In this document: piece after piece, positions 49,332-57,013 of the stretch
Layout: each line of letters opens with the position of its first letter
How positions within the stretch are numbered: position 1 is the first letter of the stretch
Source of the DNA: an uncultured Clostridia bacterium
Lineage (GTDB): Bacteria; Bacillota; Clostridia; Oscillospirales; Acutalibacteraceae
DNA length: 64,000 nucleotides
Direction: 5' to 3'
Assembly (NCBI GenBank): GCA_930990065.1
Contig: CAKNOA010000005.1
Location: 18,084 to 82,083 of the forward strand
Program-made: the position numbers and the translations under genes
The notes under the pieces: generated by a model
What the model was told of the DNA's origin: nothing
What the model saw: only the letters and a program-made list of their open reading frames with translations
The model's database searches: none

Positions 49332-50702
49332 TCAAACGCTCTCCGTCTTCGACATGGATGCATACATTGCATGGCGGCGTTCCTGCTGGCGGATCACGGC
49401 AAAATACATCACGATCAGCAGACCGCCCGCCAAAATCCAGGCGGCAGGGTTCGCCAGGCACACACCCAGATAGCTGTGGAACTGGGCCGCGATCAACGCC
49501 ACCACGCCGCGTCCGACCAGCTCGGCGATACCGGCCGTCATGGGCAGCATGCCATAGCCCATACCCTGCAAGCCGTTGCGATAGACATTCACCACCGTCA
49601 GCGGGATAAAGAATAGACCGACACACCACAGATAGATCTGGACATCGCCGATAATGGCCGCCGCGTCAGTAGAAACAAACAGATACGTCAGGTATTTGCC
49701 GCCTGTCACAATGGCCGCCCCCATCACCACCGCATACACAAAACCCACAATGGTGGCCGCACGGAAGCCGGAACGAATCCGGTCAATGCGTCCGGCGCCT
49801 GTATTCTGGGCACAGTAAGTGGCCATGGTGGTACCCAAAGCCGCATAAGCCTGGGTCACCACCTGTTCGATCTTGTTCGCCGCCGTAAAGGCCGCCATCG
49901 GCATGGCACCCAAAATATTCAGGGAAGACTGCACCATAATCGTGCCGATCGCGGTGATCGAATACTGAAACGCCATGGGTAAACCCACGCCGATTTGCGT
50001 GCGGATCATCTGCATTGGGAACTTCCAGTCCTCTTTTTTCAGCCACAATTGAGGCACACAGCGAAGAATATACACAAAACAAAGCAGCGCCGATACCCCC
50101 TGGCTGATCACCGTCGCCCAGGCCGCCCCTGCCGTTCCCATATGGAACACGATGATAAAGACAAGGTCGAGCACCACGTTTAAAACGGCGGCCAGAATCA
50201 GGAAATACAGCGGCACACGGCTGTTGCCCAGCGCGCGCAGCAGGCATGCCAGCAGGTTATACGCCACCTGCGCTACAATGCCGCCGCAGATAATCATAAT
50301 ATACGAATAGGCATCGTAGAAAACATTTTCGGGGGTATTCATCCAAATCAGCAGCTGATGCATACACAGCATACTCGCCGCCGTCATCACAACGGAAACA
50401 ATGGCCGAAAGCACCACCGAAGACGCCACCGTTTTGCGCATGCTCTCCATATCGCCTGCGCCGAAACGCTGGCCTGTCAAAACCGTTACGCCTGTACTGA
50501 ATCCCAGCAAAAAACCCAGAATTAAAAACATAATCGTGCCGGTGGAACCCACGGCCGCCAGCGCGCCGGTGCCCACAAACTGGCCCACCACAACCGTGTC
50601 GACCATGCTGTAAAACTGCTGAAAAACGTTCCCGATAAAAATAGGGATCGTAAAGCCCACAATGGTCTTCATGGGGCTTCCTTTTGTCATGTCCCGGTTC
50701 AT
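49332..50702 (-). CDS. MATE-family efflux transporter
   Basis: A 456-residue transporter with about twelve hydrophobic segments in two similar halves. TIPIFIGNVFQQFYSMVDTV near residue 18 and VGVGLPMAFQYSITAIGTIM at the start of the second half are NorM/DinF-type MATE landmarks. It exports cationic compounds or drugs with a Na+ or H+ gradient. ATG 50702 is chosen because CAGGAG precedes it and the longer frame runs back across the promoter. It has its own promoter. Composition is more like the core genome than the island to its left. Confidence 0.88.
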   Translation of the reverse strand: MNRDMTKGSPMKTIVGFTIPIFIGNVFQQFYSMVDTVVVGQFVGTGALAAVGSTGTIMFLILGFLLGFSTGVTVLTGQRFGAGDMESMRKTVASSVVLSAIVSVVMTAASMLCMHQLLIWMNTPENVFYDAYSYIMIICGGIVAQVAYNLLACLLRALGNSRVPLYFLILAAVLNVVLDLVFIIVFHMGTAGAAWATVISQGVSALLCFVYILRCVPQLWLKKEDWKFPMQMIRTQIGVGLPMAFQYSITAIGTIMVQSSLNILGAMPMAAFTAANKIEQVVTQAYAALGTTMATYCAQNTGAGRIDRIRSGFRAATIVGFVYAVVMGAAIVTGGKYLTYLFVSTDAAAIIGDVQIYLWCVGLFFIPLTVVNVYRNGLQGMGYGMLPMTAGIAELVGRGVVALIAAQFHSYLGVCLANPAAWILAGGLLIVMYFAVIRQQERRHAMYASMSKTESV

Positions 50703-50753
50703 ATTGCCACTCCTGTCTCTCATATTGCGGTGTTTTCTCATCTGCCACGGGAC

Positions 50754-50782
50754 ATTATAGAGTTTCGTGCGGCCAGTTGCAA
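50754..50782 (-). promoter_or_regulatory. Strong sigma-A promoter of the MATE gene
   Basis: TTGCAA, 17-bp spacer, TATAAT on the minus strand. Confidence 0.75.
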
Positions 50783-50830
50783 GCCCTTTTTTCATTTTTA
50801 CACAAATTTTTCCTCATACGAATTGGCCTA

Positions 50831-50873
50831 TAAAAAACCGCTCCCCTTTTATCCCATAGGGAGCGGCTTTTTG
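50831..50873. terminator. Terminator-like hairpin between the MATE and XRE genes
   Basis: An 8-bp stem (CCGCTCCC with GGGAGCGG) with A-run and T-run flanks, usable in both directions; on the minus strand it would end the XRE transcript. Confidence 0.6.
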
Positions 50874-51087
50874 CTTTATTCGGAAACAAAGTGCATGCCT
50901 GACTCTTTTTTGTGCCACCTTGTCTCCACACATTGGGGAATACCGAGAATCATCGGGATCTTCCGCCACTAGCTTATGATGCAAAAAGTCCAAATCTTCA
51001 CGCGATTTCTTAGTCTTCCGGCACCAACGGTTCCATTCTCTTCATGCGTCTTCCCAGAGGCCACAGCCCTATGATCATGAGTGACTT
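50874..51087. other. Intergenic stretch without a supported gene
   Basis: A minus-strand frame stays open across much of this stretch but has no credible start or ribosome site, and I recognise no homology. It could be a decayed gene downstream of the XRE regulator. Confidence 0.35.
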
Positions 51088-51438
51088 TTAATAGCTTCTT
51101 CGGTTCGTTTTCGCGTTATAATTTTTCACGATCATATGAATACTATCTTTTTCACTCTGGTTCAACCGGCGATAGCCGTTGATCAACGCACTTTCATCGC
51201 GGTTCAAATCATACGGCTGTACCGGTTCTATGATATGGTTGATTTCTGTGTGGCCAATGAGATAATCCACGGACGTTTCAAAAAATTCTGCTAAGGCGAT
51301 CAACGTGTTTATATCTGGTTCTATCATATGATTTTCATATTTATTGATCGATTGCTGACTGACGCCAATAACATCGGCAAGTTGTTGCTGACTAATCCCC
51401 TTTTGCAATCGCAGTTTTTTTAAATTTTGCACCATCAT
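51088..51438 (-). CDS. XRE-family (Cro/CI-type) transcriptional regulator
   Basis: A 116-residue protein. The HTH spans about residues 5-62: NLKKLRLQKGISQQQLADVI, GVSQQSINKYENH, then DINTLIALAEFFETSVDYLI. The C-terminal 50 residues (LNQSEKDSIHMIVKNY) are probably for dimerisation. GGAGG lies 6 bases before ATG 51438; the next ATG is also possible. It is divergent from a lipoprotein gene, with evenly spaced operator-like repeats between them, so autorepression and control of the lipoprotein are likely. Confidence 0.85.
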   Translation of the reverse strand: MMVQNLKKLRLQKGISQQQLADVIGVSQQSINKYENHMIEPDINTLIALAEFFETSVDYLIGHTEINHIIEPVQPYDLNRDESALINGYRRLNQSEKDSIHMIVKNYNAKTNRRSY

Positions 51439-51460
51439 CGTCATCCTCCAAGAATAGGGT

Positions 51461-51523
51461 AACAACTTTATAGTGTTAAATAAAAAACTTTTTATTAGTT
51501 ATTGAAAACAACTTTACGTTGTT
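51461..51523. promoter_or_regulatory. Three operator-like 17-mers at 23-bp spacing
   Basis: Site 1 (51461-51477, AACAACTTTATAGTGTT) and site 3 (51507-51523, AACAAC-N5-GTTGTT, perfect arms) share sequence and symmetry. A weaker site 2 (51484-51500) lies exactly halfway. Site 3 fills the spacer of the lipoprotein promoter; site 1 is next to the start of the XRE gene. Confidence 0.55.
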
Positions 51524-51530
51524 ATATAAT
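51502..51530 (+). promoter_or_regulatory. Sigma-A promoter of the lipoprotein gene
   Basis: TTGAAA, 17-bp spacer, TATAAT on the plus strand, with the symmetric operator in the spacer. Confidence 0.72.
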
Positions 51531-51592
51531 GAAGTAAAACATGTATTTCCTTTGAGGAGGAAGCAAAATGGGAGGAAAAAAGGATGTTGAAA

Positions 51593-52153
51593 ATGAAAAA
51601 GATATGGATTTGTCTTTTGGCCTTGGCACTGGTATCCGGCATGGCCAGCTGTTCTTCCGGCGGAAATCAGCAAACCGGCCAACCGTCTTCCACCGTCTCC
51701 GACGTGTCCGAAGAAGTATCGGAAACAACCGATGAGGATACAGATCCTTCGCCCGAGTCTTCGTCCGAAGCCGAACCGGAATCCGATTCGAAAGAAGACA
51801 GCGAACCGTCCGAGGAACCGTCTGAAGAACCAGCCGAGGAACCGGCCGATTCGGAAGAATCCGCTACAGAAGAATTGGTGGACGGTATGCGTCCTTCCTT
51901 CAAAGAGGCGCTGGACAGTTACGAAGATTTCTTTGATGAATATTGCGAATTCATGAAAAAATATGCGGCCGATCCTTCGGATCTATCGCTGTTGCAGGAT
52001 TATTCCTCCTTTATGCAGCAGTATGAAGAGACCATGAGCAAAATGGATGCTTTGGACGATGGCTCCATGAATGAGGCGGAATCCGCCTATTACATCGAGG
52101 TCACCACGAGAATTACGCAAAAATTGCTCGAAGTATCCACAACCGTCGGCTAA
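51593..52153 (+). CDS. Acidic lipoprotein (DUF6591-like)
   Basis: A 186-residue protein. The lipoprotein signal ends VSGMASCSSGG, with lipidated Cys about residue 20. A very acidic Ser/Glu/Asp/Pro linker follows (about 30-90). The C-terminal helical domain (PSFKEALDSYEDFFDEYCEF, then EETMSKMDALDDGSMNEAES) resembles DUF6591-type clostridial lipoproteins of unknown function. AAGG lies 9 bases before this ATG; an in-frame ATG three codons earlier and an out-of-frame ATG at 51568 with a strong ribosome site are also present. Probably under control of the divergent XRE regulator. Confidence 0.7.
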   Translation: MKKIWICLLALALVSGMASCSSGGNQQTGQPSSTVSDVSEEVSETTDEDTDPSPESSSEAEPESDSKEDSEPSEEPSEEPAEEPADSEESATEELVDGMRPSFKEALDSYEDFFDEYCEFMKKYAADPSDLSLLQDYSSFMQQYEETMSKMDALDDGSMNEAESAYYIEVTTRITQKLLEVSTTVG

Positions 52154-52155
52154 CG

Positions 52156-52199
52156 AAAAAGAGGAGAACGGACGAAGGTCCGTTCTCCTCTTTTTTGTT
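52156..52199 (+). terminator. Rho-independent terminator of the lipoprotein gene
   Basis: A stem of more than 14 bp with a short loop, followed by TTTTTTGTTT. Confidence 0.82.
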
Positions 52200-52245
52200 T
52201 CTGCCCACGGGCTCATATGAATTGGGTGTTCCTCAACTGGCGCCG

Positions 52246-52278
52246 AAATAAAAAAGCACCCGCCAAAAAGGCGGGTGC
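52246..52278 (-). terminator. Rho-independent terminator of rubrerythrin
   Basis: A perfect 9-bp stem (52256-52264 with 52270-52278) followed on the minus strand by TTTTTTATTT. Confidence 0.82.
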
Positions 52279-52304
52279 CCCGACATGCTTTTTATGGCAA
52301 TTCC

Positions 52305-52850
52305 TTATTTGCCGAAATACCGCTTCAGCAGGCCAGCGAAAGCTTTGCCGTGACGGGCTTCGTCGCGAGCCATTTCATGCACGGTGTCATGGATGGCATC
52401 CAGGTTCGCAGCCTTGGCGCGCTTGGCCAGGTCGAACTTGCCGGCGGTAGCGCCGTTTTCGGCTTCTACACGCATCTGCAGATTCTTTTCGGTGGAATCG
52501 GTTACCACTTCGCCCAGCAGTTCAGCGAACTTCGCAGCATGTTCGGCTTCTTCGAAAGCAGCCTTTTCCCAGTACAGGCCGATTTCCGGATAGCCTTCAC
52601 GGTGAGCCACACGAGCCATGGCCAGGTACATACCGACTTCGGTACATTCACCCTGGAAGTTGGCACGCAGGTCGGCCATGATGTCTTCGCTGGCACCCTG
52701 CGCCACGCCTACCACATGTTCAGCGGCCCAGCTCATTTCGCCGGACTGTTCCACAAATTTTTCCTTCGGAGCTTTGCACTGGGGGCAGAATTCCGGAGCT
52801 TCGGTACCTTCGAATACATAACCACATACGCTGCAAACGAACTTTTTCAT
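52305..52850 (-). CDS. Reverse rubrerythrin (N-terminal rubredoxin, diiron domain)
   Basis: A 181-residue protein with the domains in reversed order. A rubredoxin centre comes first ([12 protein letters not shown], then [12 protein letters not shown], residues 4-33), then a ferritin-like four-helix domain with diiron ligands in [31 protein letters not shown] and [14 protein letters not shown]. Reverse rubrerythrins act as NADH-linked peroxidases and protect clostridia from peroxide and oxygen. It lies 46 bp after the PerR-like gene and is co-transcribed with it. Confidence 0.93.
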   Translation of the reverse strand: MKKFVCSVCGYVFEGTEAPEFCPQCKAPKEKFVEQSGEMSWAAEHVVGVAQGASEDIMADLRANFQGECTEVGMYLAMARVAHREGYPEIGLYWEKAAFEEAEHAAKFAELLGEVVTDSTEKNLQMRVEAENGATAGKFDLAKRAKAANLDAIHDTVHEMARDEARHGKAFAGLLKRYFGK

Positions 52851-52896
52851 GTTTTGTTACCTCCATTTTTTTACGGTGAAACCGGTACATCCGGTT

Positions 52897-53295
52897 TTAC
52901 TTACTTACTTTTTCCTGTTGGCAGGCGGCACACAAGCCGTGCACCAGGAGTTCATGACCGGTTACCCGCATCCCTTCCTGTTCCAAATGGGTTTGCAAGT
53001 CCGCCATGAAAGCGGGGCTCCCCAAATCGAGGATCTTGCCGCACGCGGTACAAAGGAAGTGGTCGTGGGGGGTCAGGTTGCCATCGAAATGTTCCTGCCC
53101 GCCAATCACCCCCAGGGATCGGACGGTTCCGGCCTCTTTAAAACGGGACAGATTGCGGTAAACCGTACCCAGACTGAGATCGGGAAAATCCGGCTTTAAT
53201 TCCTGATAGACCCATTCGGCAGTGGGATGTACTTTTGTGTGCTGCAGCACTTGCAAAATGGCTTCCCGCTTCCGGCTGAAATTTTCTCGCCTCAT
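52897..53295 (-). CDS. Fur-family regulator, PerR-like
   Basis: A 132-residue Fur protein. The winged helix covers 1-80 (LQHTKVHPTAEWVYQELK, LGTVYRNLSRFKEAG). The metal region has PHDHFLCTACGKIL, and the two CxxC pairs (CTAC near 85 and CAAC near 125) form the structural zinc site. Its association with rubrerythrin and the AT-rich palindrome upstream argue for a peroxide sensor (PerR) rather than iron or zinc control. It opens the perR-rbr operon, read from two candidate promoters. Confidence 0.87.
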   Translation of the reverse strand: MRRENFSRKREAILQVLQHTKVHPTAEWVYQELKPDFPDLSLGTVYRNLSRFKEAGTVRSLGVIGGQEHFDGNLTPHDHFLCTACGKILDLGSPAFMADLQTHLEQEGMRVTGHELLVHGLCAACQQEKVSK

Positions 53296-53343
53296 GCCCG
53301 GCTCCTCCTTTCAAAATCAATAATAGGAATCTTTACTGATATT

Positions 53344-53372
53344 AGTATACCAGATCTTTTTTGATTTGTAAA
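53344..53372 (-). promoter_or_regulatory. Proximal promoter of perR-rbr
   Basis: TTTACA, 17-bp spacer ending in TGG, TATACT on the minus strand. Confidence 0.65.
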
Positions 53373-53399
53373 GAGGAATTTTCAGGTTTTTTGTAACCA

Positions 53400-53420
53400 A
53401 AATAAGAATAATTCTTATTT
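53400..53420. promoter_or_regulatory. Fur/PerR-box-like palindrome
   Basis: A perfect 10-1-10 palindrome (AAATAAGAAT-A-ATTCTTATTT) close to the PerR box TTATAATNATTATAA, located between the two perR promoters and overlapping the expected start region of the distal one. Confidence 0.65.
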
Positions 53421-53426
53421 GTCTAT

Positions 53427-53454
53427 ATTATATCACGAAATATCGTTTTGTAAA
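53427..53454 (-). promoter_or_regulatory. Distal promoter of perR-rbr
   Basis: TTTACA, 16-bp spacer ending in TGA, TATAAT on the minus strand, just upstream of the Fur/PerR-box palindrome. Confidence 0.6.
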
Positions 53455-53464
53455 GGGGTTTTTT

Positions 53465-53495
53465 CAAAAAAAAAGCAGCGCAAGGCTGCGCTGCT
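53465..53495 (-). terminator. Terminator of the UPF0104-type gene
   Basis: A 9-bp stem (53474-53482 with 53487-53495) followed on the minus strand by a run of Ts. Confidence 0.78.
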
Positions 53496-53497
53496 TT

Positions 53498-54574
53498 TTA
53501 CTCCTCTTTTTTATGATCGTGATGCAAAGGGCTTTCGTCCACAATAGGCGGCAGCTTGTCCACAAAACCGGCCGCCACGGCGCCCGCCGCAATGTTCAGA
53601 TAATACGTGATGGCACGCCACAGCACCATGGCCGGTACGATGGTCCCGCCGGTAAAGAACATGCTGAAGAACAGGTAAAAGCTGCCCTCCGCCCCGCCGG
53701 AAGCCCCCGGCAGGGGTACAAACGCGCTGACCATGGTCACAAACGCTTGGGCCGCCATAATGGTGAACACATCCTGCCCGCTGAACCCAAACGAACGGTA
53801 CAGGCAATACGGCACCAGGTATCCCACAAAGATCTGGATCACCGTTAACAGGGAACCGGCCAGATACACCCGGCGTTTTTTCCCCATAATCCGGGCCCCG
53901 TTGTGGAACAGCATCATCTGGTCGTTAATACGGTGGTACCGCTCTTCGGGATTTTTGCACAAATGGATGCGATGCAAAAACTGCAACCCTTTTTTCAGCA
54001 TCTTTTCGGTGCCCTTCCGGCTGATGGTAAATAGCAGCAAAAGCGCAATAAACGTACTGTTGCACAAGACGCCAATCACCGTAACAAAGGAAAAGTTGCT
54101 CACTTCCCGCTGGAAAAAGCCCAGCCGCATGACCACCATCAAGAGGGCCGACAGCACCATAATCACCTGGTACACCAGGGTTTTCATGGCAATAACCGAA
54201 CCGCTTTTGCCCACGTCCATGCCCAGCCGCTTCATATAGAAAATCTGCATGGGCTGGCCGCCGGTGGAAAACGGGGTCAGGGCGCTATACAGGATGCCCA
54301 GCAGGCCGATATCCAGTGAATACCGGAAGGTCCATTGGGGACACAGGATTTTGCAAAAGAGGTTCAGCGTCAGCCCTTCCAGCACCCAGGTGCCGGCCGA
54401 TAATCCCACGGCCAGCAAGAGCCACGGGACCGACAGCGAAGGCCCGATCTCCTGCAGCGAAGTAATCCCATCACTGGCAAATAAAAAGACCAGCAGAATA
54501 ATGGCCGAAAGCAGTACGGTAATAATCCCGAACAAATTCCGCTTGATCGTCTGTTTTAAGGTTAAGCTTATCAT
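53498..54574 (-). CDS. Lysylphosphatidylglycerol synthase TM-region (UPF0104/YbhN-like) protein
   Basis: A 358-residue polytopic membrane protein with about eight helices. LYSALTPFSTGGQPMQIFYM (near residue 95) and FVPLPGASGGAEGSFYLFF (near 288) are the two signature loops of the UPF0104/LPG synthase-type flippase domain. There is no C-terminal aminoacyl-transfer domain, so it is a flippase-like domain alone, not MprF. The basic/His-rich tail is short. It has its own promoter. Confidence 0.82.
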   Translation of the reverse strand: MISLTLKQTIKRNLFGIITVLLSAIILLVFLFASDGITSLQEIGPSLSVPWLLLAVGLSAGTWVLEGLTLNLFCKILCPQWTFRYSLDIGLLGILYSALTPFSTGGQPMQIFYMKRLGMDVGKSGSVIAMKTLVYQVIMVLSALLMVVMRLGFFQREVSNFSFVTVIGVLCNSTFIALLLLFTISRKGTEKMLKKGLQFLHRIHLCKNPEERYHRINDQMMLFHNGARIMGKKRRVYLAGSLLTVIQIFVGYLVPYCLYRSFGFSGQDVFTIMAAQAFVTMVSAFVPLPGASGGAEGSFYLFFSMFFTGGTIVPAMVLWRAITYYLNIAAGAVAAGFVDKLPPIVDESPLHHDHKKEE

Positions 54575-54649
54575 ATTTCACCCACAGAGCACCCGGTCGG
54601 GGCCCCGCCTCTCTCCCATGCTGGCAGGTCACAAAAACCTGCTATTCCT

Positions 54650-54678
54650 ATTGTAATATAAATCGGGGCGACTTACAA
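54650..54678 (-). promoter_or_regulatory. Sigma-A promoter of the UPF0104-type gene
   Basis: TTGTAA, 17-bp spacer, TACAAT on the minus strand; the leader contains a small hairpin (GCAGGT with ACCTGC, near 54624-54642). Confidence 0.65.
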
Positions 54679-54719
54679 TCCCAAACCCTGGAAAATCCGC
54701 AATTTTGGTCCGTACCTTT

Positions 54720-55229
54720 TCAGTCCAGTTCCTTTTTGCCGGTATACAGTTCGTAGTACCGGCCCCGGCGGGCCAGCAGTTCTTCGTGGTTGCCGTGTTC
54801 CAGGATTTCCCCTTGCTCCAGCACATAAATGCAGTCGGCGTGGCGCACGGTGGAAAGCCGGTGGGCAATCACAAAGGTGGTGCGGTTCTGCATCAGGCGG
54901 TCCATACCTTCTTCGATGTGCTTTTCCGTGCGGGTGTCCACCGAACTGGTGGCTTCATCCAGCACCAGGATCGGGGCTTTGGACAATGACGCCCGGGCGG
55001 AACAGTAGTTGCCCCCCACGCCCCCGGCCATCATCAACAGCGCCACGCCGATCATCAAAAGCCCCTGCCGCACGATGTACCCCACATCCTGCCCCGGCAC
55101 CCCAATGTTGATAATGCCGGCCATCATGCTGGGCAAAAGCACTTCCCCCACCACTTCGGTCAGCATACAGATCGGCCCCAGGGTAAAGTACCGCCAGTAG
55201 GGCTTTACGTATTTGCCGTATCGATGCAC
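54720..55229 (-). pseudogene. ABC multidrug exporter with large in-frame internal deletion
   Basis: A 169-residue frame that joins two distant parts of an ABCB-type exporter. Residues 1-80 are the start of the membrane domain ([20 protein letters not shown] and onward). From about residue 82 the sequence is the end of the ATPase: Walker B plus D-loop ([12 protein letters not shown]), H-loop ([10 protein letters not shown]) and the usual C-terminus. Four to five membrane helices, Walker A and the LSGGQ signature are missing; normal length is about 580-600. The GTG start keeps a strong AAGGAGG site. The join lies at an Ala-Arg-Ala run that occurs in both parts of such proteins, which fits recombination at microhomology. 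Unlikely to transport. Confidence 0.75.
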
Positions 55230-55349
55230 GGAAACACCGCCTCCTTTTTGATTCCCCGGTGGCTCTTCCCGGTGCCTCCGGCATAAAATCAGTTTTACTA
55301 TGATTTTTTATGATACCGGGCCGCCGTTTTGTTGTCAGGGCTCAGCGCC

Positions 55350-55386
55350 AAAAAGGAGCCGCCCCCTATGGGACAGCCCCTTTTTC
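55350..55386 (-). terminator. Terminator of the spoIIA operon
   Basis: An imperfect 15-bp stem flanked by A- and T-runs, with TTTTT on the minus strand side, directly after the sigF stop. Confidence 0.6.
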
Positions 55387-56051
55387 TACAATAGCATTTG
55401 CCGCAGCGAAAGCAAAATTTTCTTTTCCCGGCGGCTGACCTGCACCTGTGTCATGCCCAATTCCTGGGCGGTTTGGGTCTGGGTTTTGCCCTGGAAATAC
55501 CGGCGTAAAATCAGGGCCCTGTCTTTTTCCTGCATGCTGTGTAATGCCTGCTGCAGCGCTAGCCGGTCCCCCACGGCAATGGCGTCATCGGGCACCGGTA
55601 CCGCCTGTTCGCGCCCCGTCTCTTCGTCCCCGCTTTCGGTCAGGGAGACCGGCGTGCGGGTCGACGACAGCGCCAGGGCCGCTTCTTCCCTTTGTACCCC
55701 CAGAAAATCCGCCACTTCGCCCATAGTGGGCGGCGCCCCCTGCCTGGTCTTTTCGTCCATATACTCCCGGGCCCTTTTGGCCAGATCCCGCATGCGGCGG
55801 GATACCCGCACGCTGCCCCCTTCGCGGAACAAGCGGCGCATCTCCCCCAAAATCAGCGGTACCGCGTAGGTGGAAAACCGGAACCCCCGCCCGGGGTCAA
55901 ACCGGTCACAGGCAAGGATCAGCCCCACACACCCGGCCTGGACCAGTTCGTCATACTCCACGCCCTTATCCCGCAGCCGGGCGGCGCAGGCGTACACTAG
56001 GCCCATATTCTCTTTGATCTGCTCGTCCCTTTTTCTTTTTTCCTCCTCCAT
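55386..56051 (-). CDS. sigF: RNA polymerase sigma factor SigF (SpoIIAC)
   Basis: A 221-residue sporulation sigma factor. Region 2 has VEYDELVQAGCVGLILACDR and FRFSTYAVPLILGEMRR; region 3 has VRVSRRMRDLAKRAREY; region 4 ends in QTAQELGMTQVQVSRREKKI. It directs forespore transcription once SpoIIAA frees it from SpoIIAB. It starts 3 bp after the spoIIAB stop. The operon order spoIIAA-spoIIAB-sigF is the standard one. Confidence 0.95.
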   Translation of the reverse strand: MEEEKRKRDEQIKENMGLVYACAARLRDKGVEYDELVQAGCVGLILACDRFDPGRGFRFSTYAVPLILGEMRRLFREGGSVRVSRRMRDLAKRAREYMDEKTRQGAPPTMGEVADFLGVQREEAALALSSTRTPVSLTESGDEETGREQAVPVPDDAIAVGDRLALQQALHSMQEKDRALILRRYFQGKTQTQTAQELGMTQVQVSRREKKILLSLRQMLL

Positions 56052-56054
56052 GGG

Positions 56055-56507
56055 TTACGCCCCCGCTTCATCCCCACCGGGCGGCAGCAGCTTCTTTTCC
56101 AGCGTCACCGTGGTACCGGCCCCCGGGCGGGAATGCACCTTCACCCGGTCGCAAAAGCTCTGCATCACGGCAAACCCCAGCCCGGCCCGCTCTTCTTCCG
56201 GGGCGGTGGTATAAAGCGGTTCCATGGCCTTTTCAATATCGGCAATCCCCACGCCCCGGTCGCGCACTTTTACTTGCAGCACCCGCCCTGGCAGCTGCCG
56301 CACCGTTATGTACACGGTGCCGGACGTACCGCGGTACCCGTGCACAATGGCGTTGGTAACGGCTTCCGACACCGCCGTGCGCAAATCCGACAGTTCCGAT
56401 ACCGTGGGGTTTAGCTGGGCGGCAAACACCGCCGTGAGCGACCGGGCCAGCCCTTCATTTTGCGAATGGCTGGGGAATGATACTTTCATTTCGTTGAGTA
56501 CTTTCAT
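56055..56507 (-). CDS. spoIIAB: Anti-sigma F factor SpoIIAB
   Basis: A 150-residue GHKL kinase. The N box is VSEAVTNAIVHGYRG (near residue 50), the G1 box is VRDRGVGIADIEKA (near 82) and the G2 box is AGLGFAVMQSFCD (near 108). It holds SigF inactive with ATP and phosphorylates SpoIIAA on Ser. It overlaps spoIIAA by 4 bp (ATGA), so the two partners are made at matched rates. Confidence 0.95.
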   Translation of the reverse strand: MKVLNEMKVSFPSHSQNEGLARSLTAVFAAQLNPTVSELSDLRTAVSEAVTNAIVHGYRGTSGTVYITVRQLPGRVLQVKVRDRGVGIADIEKAMEPLYTTAPEEERAGLGFAVMQSFCDRVKVHSRPGAGTTVTLEKKLLPPGGDEAGA

Positions 56508-56845
56508 TCGTTTTCGTCCCTTCCTTCGTCCCCTGCGGTGTGTTCAATGCGGCACAGCCCGCCCACGCCGCTCAGGCGTACCACCTTTTCCAGCGGTTCG
56601 GACAGGTTTTGCAGCACCACTTCCCCGTGCCAGATCTGCGCCTTTTTGTACCGGCCCAAAATCAGCCCGATCCCGGAACTGTCCATAAACGGCACCCCGG
56701 AAAAATCCAGCCGCAGGGTCTTTGGATGCATTTTTTCCGCCGTGCGGTCGATCTCTTCGCGCATGGCCTGGGCCCCGTGATGGTCAATTTCGCCCGAAAG
56801 CCGCGCGGTCATGCTGTTTGCCTGCAAGAGCAGCCTTACGCCCAT
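56504..56845 (-). CDS. spoIIAA: Anti-sigma F factor antagonist SpoIIAA
   Basis: A 113-residue STAS protein with GEIDHHGAQAMREEID and the phosphoserine loop PFMDSSGIGLILGRYK (near residue 57), as in Bacillus SpoIIAA. Dephosphorylated SpoIIAA binds SpoIIAB and releases SigF in the forespore. The ATG at 56845 has GGAAGGG 6 bases upstream; an ATG two codons earlier is too close to that site. A 13-bp hairpin lies directly upstream in the leader. No clear sigma-H promoter was found by eye. Confidence 0.94.
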   Translation of the reverse strand: MGVRLLLQANSMTARLSGEIDHHGAQAMREEIDRTAEKMHPKTLRLDFSGVPFMDSSGIGLILGRYKKAQIWHGEVVLQNLSEPLEKVVRLSGVGGLCRIEHTAGDEGRDENE

Positions 56846-56868
56846 GATCATCCCTTCCTTTCCTTTTC

Positions 56869-56906
56869 CTGACGGTGGGGAAAAACCACTTTCTCCCCAC
56901 CGTCAG
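56869..56906 (-). promoter_or_regulatory. 13-bp perfect inverted repeat in the spoIIA leader
   Basis: Arms 56869-56881 and 56894-56906 (CTGACGGTGGGGA and its complement) with a 12-nt loop, 24 bp before the spoIIAA start. There is no U-tract in the direction of the operon, so it is not a terminator. It could be a protein site or an mRNA structure next to the ribosome site. Confidence 0.5.
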
Positions 56907-56949
56907 CGTTCCCGATTCCGCCGCTTTTATGCCTGTGATTTTAAAAAAG

Positions 56950-56991
56950 GCAAACAAAAAGCCCCGTATGACTTTCATCATACGGGGCTTT
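56950..56991 (-). terminator. Rho-independent terminator of folC
   Basis: A perfect 14-bp stem (56958-56971 with 56978-56991) followed on the minus strand by TTTTTGTTTGCC. Confidence 0.85.
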
Positions 56992-57013
56992 CCCTGCAAA
57001 ATATGGAAAATTT

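Noticed and set aside
50810..51025. A minus-strand frame open for about 66 codons between the XRE and MATE genes.
   Set aside because: No start codon with a ribosome site near its beginning, and it runs through a terminator hairpin.
51568..51714. A 48-codon ORF with an excellent ribosome site overlapping the lipoprotein start in another frame.
   Set aside because: The protein has no sensible features beyond chance and the lipoprotein frame is clearly real; possibly a coupling ORF, not called.
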